Below are positions 15,176 to 24,999 of a DNA stretch of 32,190 nucleotides, piece after piece. The translations under genes were made by a program, and so were the position numbers. Position 1 is the first letter of the stretch, and every line of letters begins with the position of its first letter. The stretch lies in NCBI GenBank assembly GCA_964370795.1, contig CAYJME010000011.1:1-32190 (forward strand), given 5' to 3'. The stretch comes from JAHFOW01 sp964370795 (GTDB lineage Bacteria > Planctomycetota > Brocadiia > Brocadiales > Brocadiaceae). The notes under the pieces were generated by a model, which did no database searches, was not told where the DNA came from, and worked only from the letters and a program-made list of their open reading frames with translations.

Positions 15176-17996
15176 TTAGTAATCTCTTTGATTTTTTACC
15201 AGGCCAAATATTCGCTGGATTTCGCTTTTCTCTGTTATGCCATAGTGCTCCAGGTTTTCTCTAACCACCAGCTCCACTTCCTTGAGTTTGATTTTCGTAT
15301 CTCTCCAACGGTCTCTTTTGTTCGCCTGTATTTTTTCGTCTAACTCATTTGCCAATGCCTCGTTCTTATCGAGGTTATCATACAAGGCTCTTTTTGCGCC
15401 GGTATTTATTGAATCCGGGTATTCCGTTGAGGTGTTAGGTTTCCGTACCTTCTTCGTCAGTTCTATAATCTCCCGCAAATACTCTTCATATTCTTTGGCG
15501 GCTTCTTTTCTCATCCTGATCAACTCGTCCAATAACACGCTCATTTTTTCATAGTACATCGGATTCGTTGGGCTTTCTTCAATAATTAATTTTCTCAAAT
15601 TGTTTTCAATAGTTTCTGCTATCGCATCTTTGTCACCCCTGATAGTATTCGGAAGGTCTTTAATCGCATCCTTCCCTTTCTCCACCATCAAATCAATCAA
15701 ACTCATATCATCAAAGGAGGAAAGGACTCTGCTCTCTTCTGCTCCAATGTAACTGTCAATCAAATGCCGCATGGCGGGCTCATACTGTTTCAGGTCAATG
15801 TAATCGCCGCTGGCCAATTGAATTTCTTTGCGCAGGTTTTCAAAATGCCTGACGTCATTTTTTATTTGCGCGGTTTCTTTTTCTGAATACCCTGCTTCCT
15901 TCATTTCATCGGCAACGTTTGCATACGCCCGAATAAGCGCAATAGTCAGCTTATATAACGAAACACGCCGCGGTTCGGTTTCTTTCAGCTCGTCCGGATT
16001 TTCAGTATTCCTGCCGCAGAAGTAACGGATGTGGGCTAAAGGGTCTTTCGGCGGCTCTACCGGTTCGCATAACGCCTTTATCGCCTCCAGCGCCTCATCT
16101 AACCGTTCTTTGCCTTTTTCCAGGCGGTCTTTCAACAAGCCCTCCACGTCCGATTTTTCATAGGCGTCAAACGCCCCGGAGGTATAATCCTTAAAGGTAT
16201 CTTTTAAACTGTCAAACAAATCCTTATAGTCAACGATATATCCGTAATCTTTATCGTCGCCATCCAAACGGTTCACACGGCAGATTGCCTGAAACAAACC
16301 GTGATCTTTCATTTCCTTATCTATGTACAGGTAAGTTGCAGGCGGCGCATCGAAGCCGGTAAGCAGTTTGCCTACAACTATCAGCAATTTCATTTGCGCG
16401 GGTTCATTAACGAATTTTGCCTTTACTTCCTCTTCAAATTGTTCCACCTTCTTTAACGTCCCCCATTTTTGTTTCAATTCTATTTTGGCAAAATCAGTAA
16501 GACCACGGGTTTTTAATTCAAACCATTCGTCAATCTTCTCAAGTGAGGTGATTTTCTGCTCAATATCCCTTGCTTCGTAGCGCAAATCCAGCACCACTTT
16601 ATCGCTTACCGCTTCGTCAAATTTGTAGGTGTGAATATATTTGCCAAACACTTCCAGACTGGTTTTCTTGTCCTTTTTCAGCAAGGGAGTTCCTGTAAAA
16701 CCGATAAACATGGCATTGGGCAACAGGGTTTTCGTGGCATCGTGCAATTTGCCCGACTGTGTCCGGTGGCATTCATCCACAAAGACGAAGATATCGCCTT
16801 TGGCCTCAAAATCAGCAGGTAAACCGCCTTTTAGTTCCTTCAGATATTCATCCACATCGCCTTCTTCTTTTCCGCCAAACTTATGCACCAGGGAACAGAG
16901 AAGCCAGGGGGCATTATTATTTAATTTGTTGACCAAATCCTTTCCGCTTTTGGTTCGATATATCTTTTCAGAAACTCCGTTGAAAACTTTCTCAATCTGC
17001 TCGTCCAGCTCCTCCCGGTCGGTTATTATCAGCACACGGGCATTTTCAACATGCTCCCGTATCCATTTGGTAAGCCACACCATTATTAAGCTCTTTCCGC
17101 TTCCCTGTGTGTTCCAGATAATACAGCCTTCCCGTTTTCTTACGTACTGCTGCGCGGCTTTTACGGCAAAATATTGGTTATGCCTGCACAGTTTTTTAAT
17201 GCCCCTGTCATACACAATGAAATCATGAAGCAGTTCAATAAACCGTTCCTTATTCAGCAGCTCAATGATGTTCTTATCAAGCACGTAATCAACTTTTGCG
17301 GATTTTTCTCTGACGGGCTTTGTAATCTTCAATAAATAAGCATCGTTCTTATTCAGTTCTTCGCTTACCTCTTTCCACTTCATAAAGTATTTCTCTTTGG
17401 TCTCAATCGCTCCGTATGCGATGCCTTCACTGTCGTTCCCGGCCATTATGTACTGCACCGTTGAGAAAAACGGTTTTATGAAAATGTGTTTTTGGTTGTC
17501 TAAATTCTGACGAATACCTTCGGATAGGGAAACCGTGCTTCGCTTGAGCTCTAAAACACCCAGGGCAATGCCGTTGACATAAAGCACAATATCGGGTCTC
17601 TTGTTATGGAGACCCTTTACCGTAACCTCATCGGCAATGGCAAAGTCATTTTTTTTTCGGATTTTTCCAGTCAATCAGCCAAACCGTCTCTTTGTTCTCC
17701 CCTATTTCCGGTTGGACATTAACGCCATAGCGAAGCATTGTGTAAACGGCCTTGTTTACATCATAGAGCGATTTGCTTTGATCGTTGGCAACTTTACCAA
17801 GTTCATACAATGTCTTGTCTATAATTTTTTGGCCGTATCCTTTTTTGGTAAGCCATGCAATAAGCATTTCTTCTTCAATATTGCCGTTGCCCTCCCGTTC
17901 TTCCCAATTGCCGAGATAGCGGTAGCCGAGTTCTTTTTGGAACAATGCAGCCACGCGGTTTTGGGTTTCTCTTTCTTTTTTGCCGATTGTGCTCAT
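15176..17996 (-). pseudogene. hsdR: Type I restriction enzyme R subunit, frameshifted and internally deleted
   Basis: HsdR is the DNA-translocating, DNA-cutting subunit of type I restriction enzymes. Two frames make up the gene: 17996-17646 (N-terminal 116 aa) and 17674-15176 (the rest). They join if one A is removed from a run of nine A (T at 17649-17657 on +), giving NPKKNDFAIADEV and about 939 aa. Visible motifs in joined numbering are the nuclease motif PDI...LELK (about 134-151), Walker A NTQGSGKS (about 295-302), DECH (about 407-410), GFTGTP (about 432-437) and QAICRVNR (about 569-576). After WGTLKKV (near 16445) the sequence jumps straight to EQFEEEVKAKF, where family members carry about 100 more residues of the second RecA domain, so an in-frame deletion is likely. 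The ATG overlaps the RAYT stop (ATGA). Confidence 0.88.
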
Positions 17997-18571
17997 GGTA
18001 TTTCCTGTTTAAACAATGAATCTTTTTCCCATTTTTCGGGATTGGTTTTGATATATTGTGCAATCCGTTGGTATTCATCTTCGTTGCGGATTATGTGGTC
18101 ATAAAAACGGGTCTGCCAGACGGGCATTTTGGGTGTGTTGCGGAATTCGTTGACGTGTTTGGTTGCAGATGATTTGAACCCCGCCACAAACGACGAAATG
18201 GAACGGGACGGACGTCTGGCAATTCCCGTTTGTATGGGCAACGTCTATTTGTTTGGCATTTGTAGAGACGCACGGCCGTGCGTCTCTACGGGTGGGACAA
18301 TATTTTTGATGCTCACAATGGCGTGCAAATGGTTGGGCATTAATACGAACGCATTACAAAATAATTCCGCCCGAATTTGAAACGATTGTTCCCATTCCCG
18401 CAAAACGATTTCACCAATGGGTGACGTTTGCATGCGTCCGTTGTGGATTTTGCCAAAAATACATTCCTTATGTGCGGCACAAATGGTAATGAAATAGCTC
18501 CCTTGCCATGAATAATCCCACCACGCTGCCCGAGTCGATGGTATCCGGTATGTATTATTGAATTTTTCCAT
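17993..18571 (-). pseudogene. REP-associated (RAYT, IS200-like) HUH transposase with an in-frame stop
   Basis: RAYT proteins are single-copy relatives of IS200 transposases that act on short palindromic repeats. The upstream part (18571-18248) shows WWDYSWQGSYFITICA and the HUH motif in FVLMPNHLHAIV. The downstream part (to 17993) shows SISSFVAGFKSSATK and VWQTRFYDHIIRN with KTNPEKWEKD. Both are in one frame, separated only by a TAG at 18245-18247. A perfect 28-base palindrome (18262-18289) lies inside the frame just before the stop and is read as VETHGRASL. The ATG overlaps the hsdS stop (TAATG) and the TGA overlaps the hsdR start (ATGA), so the gene is stitched into the operon and is not a loose insertion. 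No insertion-sequence ends are visible around it. Read-through of the TAG would restore a normal protein. Confidence 0.85.
18262..18289. repeat. Perfect 28-base palindrome inside the RAYT gene
   Basis: GTAGAGACGCACGG (18262-18275) is followed at once by its exact reverse complement to 18289. It resembles widely distributed GTAGAGACGC-type palindromic repeats seen in cyanobacteria and other phyla (from memory). Position within the reading frame of a palindrome-associated transposase is notable. I see no second copy in this window. Confidence 0.85.
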
Positions 18572-19692
18572 TATACCAGCCTGATTTTCCCCGTTAATAA
18601 ATTCTGCATCATCCCCTGTTTGAGCATCTTGTGTTTCTCCAATTTCTTTTCCGGAGCTTCTATTTCGATGTCCATGTCGGAAAGGATTTGGGCGATGCGG
18701 TTTTGTTCAGCAATAGTATGGATAAGGGATATTCATATTTGAAATCATTTCCATCCTAATAGAGTCAACTGAAGATTTTGCTGTCATTTGCATAATTCTA
18801 TTAAGAAAATTGTTTTTAAAATACATATAAAAGTAAAAGCCATTTACTCTATTTTGAAAATTACTGATTTTGTAAACTCTCTGATGATAATCAAACTTAC
18901 CATTGAAGTAGTGCATTACTTTTCCTGTTCCAACGCCGTCTCCTGCAACCAATACAGCTTCTCCTTCAAAGGTGTATGTATTAATTTTTTCTACTTTAGG
19001 AGAACGTACAAAAAATGGATAATTCCCATTATCAATTTTGTCTTGAGTATTTTGGTTCCAGTGCAAATGCTTGCAAAATCTTTTATAGTTTCTACTTCCC
19101 ACCCCTCTTTCGGCCTCAGCAATTCCTGCATTGCCCCTTGCTTGATGTTTCTTTTTTTGGCAATGAGTTTTTCCAATTCGGTAATCAGTTTATCGGCATC
19201 GTTTAAAGCTGTGGCAATGGCGGTTTGTTCGGCCTTGGTGGGGGGAAGAGCGACTTTATATTTAGCAAAAGAAATTCCTGTTAACTGTGGAACCCCGCTA
19301 CTCTCAAAGAAAATATTAATCTTGTAATTTATAAATTCAGTTAAATACTTTGCATCAATATTTTTATGTGGCATCAAAACAAGTAACCTACCAATTGCAC
19401 CATATTCTCCGCTTCTTTTAAATGCGGTTCCTAATCCAACACCTCGACCAACCACAGTTAAACTTTCTCCACTATATTCAGATATATTGTAAAACCCATA
19501 TAATCCTTCATTTAATACTGTATTTGAATATACTGGGTATTTGTAATTTGAATCTTGGTCTTTTGAATAGTTTTCTTCTTTTAAATCTTTTCCAACAGAG
19601 ATAGACACAATATCACCTATTGGCTTTACAATCCAATCCGTCGGAATAACCCCAACCTCTGTTTTCTGAAAACCTTTTGGAATGTCACTCAT
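18571..19692 (-). pseudogene. hsdS: Type I restriction-modification specificity subunit with two frameshifts
   Basis: HsdS recognises the DNA target through two target-recognition domains separated by helices. The start MSDIPKGFQKTEVG at 19692 follows the ATGA-like junction with the nuclease gene. The first recognition domain is intact (about 20-170), then the first helical spacer (PTKAEQTAIATALNDADKLI to KRNIKQGAMQELL). The second domain begins GWEVETIKDFASICTGTK, then shifts frame at a run of four A (T at 19050-19053 on +). It continues in another frame as NTQDKIDNGNYPFFVRSPKV to NMNIPYP. Near 18715-18722 the frame shifts back, giving IAEQNRIAQILSDMD and the closing spacer to KIRLV, stop at 18571-18573. 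One A missing and one base gained explain both shifts. The frame-neutral total is about 373 aa, a usual HsdS length. Confidence 0.87.
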
Positions 19693-20495
19693 TGCCGCCG
19701 CCTCCCGATAGTTCCGCCTCAATTTCTTCAACGCTTGGAAGACTAGTATCGAGCGGCTCAGGCAGAGTACGAACAAGCTGATATTCCGCCACTCCTATTG
19801 TTTATTGGTTTGTCAATGCCGGATAATGCGTATTCTGCAACAAGGCGTTTCTTGGTTTTGCAAAGAAGCAGACCGATAGTCGGTTTATCATCGGGAGCCT
19901 TTATTTGCGCATCAACGGTGGCAAGATAAAAATTTAGCTGACCTGCATGTTCAGGTTTGAACGCTGTTGACTTAAGCTCAACTACGACATAACATTTAAG
20001 CCGGGTGTGATAAAAAAGCAGATCAATAAAGAATTCATCCCCTTCAACCTCAAGCCTAAATTGACGGCCTATAAAAGCAAAACCCGCCCCCAACTCCAGC
20101 AGAAAGCGGGTGATGTGACGGATAAGCGCATTTTCTATATCCCGCTCATGGGCTTCATCTCCAAGCCCGAGAAAATCGAAATGATAAGGGTTTTTAAGAA
20201 TTTCAACGGCCATACTTGCCTGCGTAGGCGTAAGCCGCTCGTTAAAATTGTTAACAGCCGCTCCCTGACGCAAGTGGAGTCGATTTTTAATATGCATCAT
20301 GAGCGTATCACGGGACCATGCCTGTTTGACTGTCTCCAGGGCATACCACTCTCTAATCGCAGAATCGGTGATTTTTGTGATTAGGGTAACGATATGGAAC
20401 CACGGTAATTGGTCAGCAGGCTGCTGACCAATTTTAATATCAGGGCATTCTTGTGCAAAAAAACGCATATATTTGAGATTGGTATTTTTTTTCAT
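19685..20495 (-). pseudogene. YhcG/DUF1016-type PD-(D/E)XK nuclease, N-truncated and frameshifted near the end
   Basis: This family carries a PD-(D/E)XK nuclease fold and is often found with type I systems. The core is clear: NPYHFDFLGLGDEAHERDIE, FLLELGAGFAFIGRQ, D158 in FFIDLLFYH, and E173-L-K175. The frame as it stands encodes 245 aa ending INNRSGGISACSYSA. In another frame from about 19800 the sequence continues IGVAEYQLVRTLPEPLD to SVEEIEAELS, the normal family C-terminus, stopping at 19685. An insertion of about seven bases (near 19796-19806, duplicating ATA) explains the shift. At the N-terminus the protein begins MKKNTNLKYMRFFAQ, where relatives have about 75 residues of an extra helical domain before this point, so part is missing. 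The ATG overlaps the hsdM stop and the restored stop overlaps hsdS. Confidence 0.82.
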
Positions 20496-22194
20496 ACGCT
20501 AAAACCTATCTTTTTTAAATGCCCGTTGACTTTGGCGGTCAATTGATCTACTTCATTGTTCAGTTCCGGCAATGGTGTTTCATACCGTTCCGCCAGTTCT
20601 TTAATGCGTTGGTTCAGCCGGTGGCTGATGTTGTCCATTTCCGCCTTTATGCGCTGCCCGATGCCCTGCATCCATTTCTTTTCCACTACAACTGTTTTTA
20701 TCTCGTCAACGGTTAGGGCCAAATATTTTTTGATGACCGCCGCTTCCAGCGCCTTTAAGGCTTCTTTGATTTTGATTTGCAGTTCTGCTTCATCGTCCAT
20801 CAGTATTTTGTAATTTTGCAGCATATCGTATTCTTCGGCATTATCGGCATTGCGTTTCCCCAATTCCTTAACGGTTTTTGCCAGATTGCCCTTGCTTATC
20901 CTGCCTTTGTCGTCCATGGCATTTGCAAGCAGACCGTCTTCGCCCCCGTGTTCTTCACGCAGTTCATCCATTTTAACAATGGCTGTTTCGCTCTGGGATT
21001 CCAAGTCGTCAATGGCTTTTTGCTCTTTGGCAAAGTATTCCTGTATGATTAAGGAAGGCGGTATCAATCGCCCTTCTAATCCTTCGATACCTGCAACTTG
21101 CCTTTCAGTTTCCTTATCGCCTTTCTTCGTTTTCTTAACTATTCTTTTTACCTCATTGCCTGCCTTCCAGCCATCGGCAGATAGTTCATACATATCGTCC
21201 TGCATGGTTTCCGCCCAATAGTTCATCAGGTGCTGATACATGGCGTATTTGTCAGTTAATTTTTTATCAGTATAATTCTTCAGGAGGTTTTCAGATATTT
21301 CATGCATCAACCATAAAAATGCCTTTGCGGTGTCCGGCATCTTCCTTATCCAGCACAACAATACAGGCGGCAATACCCGTTCCGTAAAAAAGATTGGGCG
21401 GCAGGCCGATAATGCCTTTGATGTAACCTTTCTGAATGATTTTCTTGCGGATGTCGGCTTCTGCATTTCCTCTGAACAAAACCCCTAATGGCATGACAAT
21501 AGCGCCCTTGCCTTTGGACTTTAGTGATTTAATCAGGTGCAGGAGAAAGGCAAAATCGCCATTCTTTTTGGGCGGCAGGGCATCGTAACCATCAAACCGT
21601 TTGTAAACATCATGGGCAGGGTTCCAGCCGTTCATCCATGCCTTATAACTGAACGGCGGATTGGCAACGGCAAAATCAAAGGTTTTTAATTCACCTGTTT
21701 TTTCATCGGTAAATTGTGGCGATGACAGCGTATTTCCCTGCACAATTTCAGAAGCGGGATTGCCATGCAGCCACATGTTCATAACCGCCAGGGCGCGGGT
21801 GGCATTGTCATTTTCCTGTCCGTAAATAGTGATTCCCTTCGGCGCTTCGTCCGCCGCCTTCAAGAGCAACGAACCTGAACCGCAGGTCGGGTCATAAAGG
21901 GACTCTGACTTGCTTTTTGATTTATTAATGCCGATCACTTTGGCCATAACCCTGGAAACTTCGGCAGGTGTATAGAATTGCCCTTTGCTCTTGCCGCTCT
22001 CTGTCGCAAAGTGCCGCATCAGATATTCGTAAGCATCCGGGTATATCAATCAGTGCGCCGCCCTTGCCGGACACGTACTTCATAAACAACAAAACCAATA
22101 CATAGTCCTTGTATTGGCTTGCGTCCATACCTCCCCTCAGTTCGTCACAGCTTGCCCAAAGCGAGCTGTATAATTCAGATTTTTTGATTGCCAT
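20492..22194 (-). pseudogene. hsdM: Type I restriction-modification DNA methyltransferase subunit, broken by two deletions
   Basis: HsdM methylates adenine in the target and forms the core of the complex with HsdS. Three pieces in different frames are visible. Piece 1 (22194 to about 22039) is MAIKKSELYSSLWASCDELR through KYVSGKGGALIDIP. Piece 2 (22049 to 21300) is DAYEYLMRHFATESGKSKGQ, the SAM motif DPTCGSGS, the catalytic NPPF and the run to GIFMVDA. Piece 3 (about 21297 to 20492) is SENLLKNYTDKKLTDKYAMY through REEHGGEDGLL to HLKKIGFSV. Relatives carry about 80 residues between pieces 1 and 2 and about 130 between pieces 2 and 3, so two out-of-frame deletions are likely. The present span would make about 567 aa against the family's roughly 780. 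The flanking sequence has few other lesions. Confidence 0.87.
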
Positions 22195-22331
22195 AATGCG
22201 TTTATTTCTTTTCCCTTTTACAGTGCTTGAACACGATATACAAAGGACTACGTTTGTTAATTTTTTGTTTTATTATAAAACAACCAGGAGATACCATGAT
22301 AGTATAATATTTAAAAATATTAAATCACTAA

Positions 22332-24872
22332 TCAAGGCATGTCCCTTATCTTTCTTTTCGCCTTGTTTGTCGGCTCGGCCTGTAATGGGTCGTCTGGCCA
22401 GGAGTGCTTTGGGTAGCGGCCTTTCATCTCCTTTTTGACCAGCGCATAACTGCCGGCCCAAAAGCCGGGCAGATCGGACGTCACCTGTATGGGCCGTCCG
22501 GCTGGTGATAAAAGGTGGAGGGTCAGGGGTGTCTTTCCGCCAGCGATTGCCGGGTGCTTGTCGAGACCGAACATCTCCTGTATGCGGACTGCCAACACCG
22601 GTTTATTGGGTGCAGAGTAGTCTATCGTTATCCGTGTGCCGGTAGGCACGGTGATATGGGCCGGCGCAAGCCTTTCCAGCGCCGTCTGCTGTTCACGGGA
22701 GAGGAGAGAGGCTACGACGTCCCTCAGCTTCAGACTGCTCAACTGATCAAGCCTGTAAATCCCCCCCAGCCAGGGGGCCAACCATTTCCCCAGGTTGTTC
22801 AGTAGCCACTCATCGCTGAGGTCGGGGAAATTTTCTCCTATACCACGCAGAAAATTGACCCTCCCGCGGAGGTTGACCGCTGCCTTGTCCCAGGGCAACA
22901 GGCCAAGCCCCTCCTGCCTGATGCCGTTGATGAAAGCCTCGATGACAAGCTCCTGCTTTGGGTTTGTAACAGGTGACTCATTCATTACCAGGTCACACAG
23001 CCTCTTTTGCCGCCTCGCAACAACATCCCTGATTTTTCTGTCCCAGACGACCGACTCCGTCTCCGTTATACCTTCCGGCATGTATCTTGTAATCTGATCT
23101 TCCGAGATTGGGGCAGCCAGGAATATCCTGGACGCCCGTTCTCCTTCCTCCAGGGCGGCTATTACTATGTACTCTTCCGATGACAGCGGCTCCGGCTTTA
23201 CAAAGTACCCTCCGCGTCCGTTTGACAGGAGATATCTTCCTTCGCTCCCCATTCGTCTTTTAGCGACCCGGTCGGGGTATGCAAAGGCCAGGAGAAGGCC
23301 GGCCTTGTCGGCATCCGGCATGTCCTTTCGCACATCCATGCGCTTTCTCAAAAGCTCTGCACCCTTCTTTATCCGCTCTATAGCGCTGGGATCTGCATCG
23401 CCCCTCCAACCCTTTTTACCTTCCGCCAATACATCCAGCCTGGTTCTGAGGTCAGAGTCCTGCATTCCCCCGTATGATTTGATAAAATCCCTCTCTGTTA
23501 AGATGGCGGCCAAACCGCACGCCAGCGACCCTAACCCAATCTCTTTGCCTTTTAAAACCATGTGCGCCAGCCGGGGGTGAATGCCCAATCCTGCCATCTC
23601 CTTGCCGCGGCTGGTCGCCTTCCCTTCACCGTCTATAGCCTCCAGCCTGGCCAGGATGTCCCTGGCGTGAAACATGGCTGCCGCCGGCGGGTTGTCAAGC
23701 CAGCGCAATTCTGAGGACTCTTTGGCGCCCCAAACGGCCAGATCCAGGGCAAGGGGAGTCAGGTCCGCCTCCATTATCTCAGGGGTGTTCTGCTCCTTTA
23801 GTCCCTTGTCCTCGACCTCTGTCCACAAACGCAGACAGAGGCCCGGGCCTAATCTGCCGGCCCGCCCCCGTCTCTGATCGGCGGATGCCCTGGTAACCCT
23901 CAGCGTCTCAAGACGGCTCATGCCGGTTGACGGAGAGAAGCGGGAGACGCGCATCAGCCCGCTGTCAATGACAATTCTTATTCCCTCAATGGTGAGGCTC
24001 GTTTCCGCAATTGATGTGGCAAGGACGACCTTCCGCCTGCCACCGGCCGAGGGTTTTATGGCCAGGTCTTGCTGTTCTTTAGAGAGATCTCCGTACAGCG
24101 GTACTATATCGAGGGCGGCTGCAACGTTCGAACCTCTGAGCAAAGATTCCACCCGCCGAATCTCGCCTGCGCCGGGAAGGAATACCAGGATGCTTCCTTC
24201 TTCCTCCCGCACTGCCTTAGTGATGGCGCTTGCTATCATGGAGATAAAGGATGGGCCGGACGCAGACTCCCCAAATCCCGGAGAAATGGATTTATCAAGA
24301 TATCTTGTTTCAACAGGAAACGATTTTCCCAGGCTTTTTATGATGGGCGCATCCCCCATGATACTGGAGACCTCCTGGCCGTCAAGGGTGGCCGACATTG
24401 CCAGGATTCTCATGTCGTCTCTGAGAACCGTCTGGCTTTCAAGGCAGAAGGCCAGCCCTACATCGGCATGGATGCTTCTTTCGTGGAACTCGTCAAATAT
24501 GACGGCCCCGATGCCGCCAAGGGACGGATCGCTTTGAATCATTTTCGTCAAAATACCTTCCGTCACCACTTCAATCCTTGTTCCGGCGCAGACCCTGCTG
24601 TCCAGCCTTGTCCGGTAGCCGACAGTCTCTCCCACCGTTTCATTCAAAAGTTCCGCCATCCTGGACGCTACGGCCCTGGCGGCAAGCCTTCTCGGCTCCA
24701 ACATGATTATCCGTTTGCCTGTCAGCCACAATGAATTCATGAGCGATAACGGGACAATAGTCGTTTTCCCGGCGCCCGGCGGGGCCTCTATAACCAGATT
24801 GAGATTTTTGTCCAGGGTATCAACTATTTCGGGTATGACTTCTTCTATAGGGAGGTTTGTTTTCGGAAACAT
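22332..24872 (-). CDS. hrpB: ATP-dependent helicase HrpB
   Basis: This 846 aa DEAH-type helicase has Walker A PPGAGKTT (31-38), DEFH (127-130), MSATLDG (about 158-164), SIAETSLTIEGI (motif V region), QRRGRAGR (motif VI) and the HrpB-specific C-terminal domain ending with ILAVRIQEMFGLD-like, TPLTLHLLSPAGRPIQVTSD and DLPGFWAGSYALVKKEMKGRYPKHSWPDDP-type stretches, the family's usual end. The function in cells is unclear. Base composition differs from the neighbours: the 60-base lines starting at 23701 and 24361 have 62% and 57% G+C by my count, against 38% in the line at 11581. That suggests acquisition from another genome. It is on its own, 137 bases after hsdM's start on the same strand. Confidence 0.93.
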   Translation of the reverse strand: MFPKTNLPIEEVIPEIVDTLDKNLNLVIEAPPGAGKTTIVPLSLMNSLWLTGKRIIMLEPRRLAARAVASRMAELLNETVGETVGYRTRLDSRVCAGTRIEVVTEGILTKMIQSDPSLGGIGAVIFDEFHERSIHADVGLAFCLESQTVLRDDMRILAMSATLDGQEVSSIMGDAPIIKSLGKSFPVETRYLDKSISPGFGESASGPSFISMIASAITKAVREEEGSILVFLPGAGEIRRVESLLRGSNVAAALDIVPLYGDLSKEQQDLAIKPSAGGRRKVVLATSIAETSLTIEGIRIVIDSGLMRVSRFSPSTGMSRLETLRVTRASADQRRGRAGRLGPGLCLRLWTEVEDKGLKEQNTPEIMEADLTPLALDLAVWGAKESSELRWLDNPPAAAMFHARDILARLEAIDGEGKATSRGKEMAGLGIHPRLAHMVLKGKEIGLGSLACGLAAILTERDFIKSYGGMQDSDLRTRLDVLAEGKKGWRGDADPSAIERIKKGAELLRKRMDVRKDMPDADKAGLLLAFAYPDRVAKRRMGSEGRYLLSNGRGGYFVKPEPLSSEEYIVIAALEEGERASRIFLAAPISEDQITRYMPEGITETESVVWDRKIRDVVARRQKRLCDLVMNESPVTNPKQELVIEAFINGIRQEGLGLLPWDKAAVNLRGRVNFLRGIGENFPDLSDEWLLNNLGKWLAPWLGGIYRLDQLSSLKLRDVVASLLSREQQTALERLAPAHITVPTGTRITIDYSAPNKPVLAVRIQEMFGLDKHPAIAGGKTPLTLHLLSPAGRPIQVTSDLPGFWAGSYALVKKEMKGRYPKHSWPDDPLQAEPTNKAKRKIRDMP

Positions 24873-24999
24873 TACATTACATCTCGCGCAGTTGTTTTTG
24901 CGCCGATATTACAGGATAATTGGTAACTATTCAGCGAAAAATGACAAAAACAAGTTTCACAGACCGGCTAAAACCAAGAGACGGAGCGGATAATAAGGA

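Noticed and set aside
16641..17228. 195-codon plus-strand frame inside hsdR
   Set aside because: It lies antisense to conserved helicase motifs and has no recognisable domain; it is a shadow of hsdR.
17993..18573. Recent insertion-sequence insertion between hsdS and hsdR
   Set aside because: No terminal repeats or target duplication are visible, and both ends form exact overlapping stop/start codons with the neighbours.
24069..24734. 221-codon plus-strand frame inside hrpB
   Set aside because: It is antisense to the conserved helicase core, and long antisense frames are expected in G+C-rich genes.
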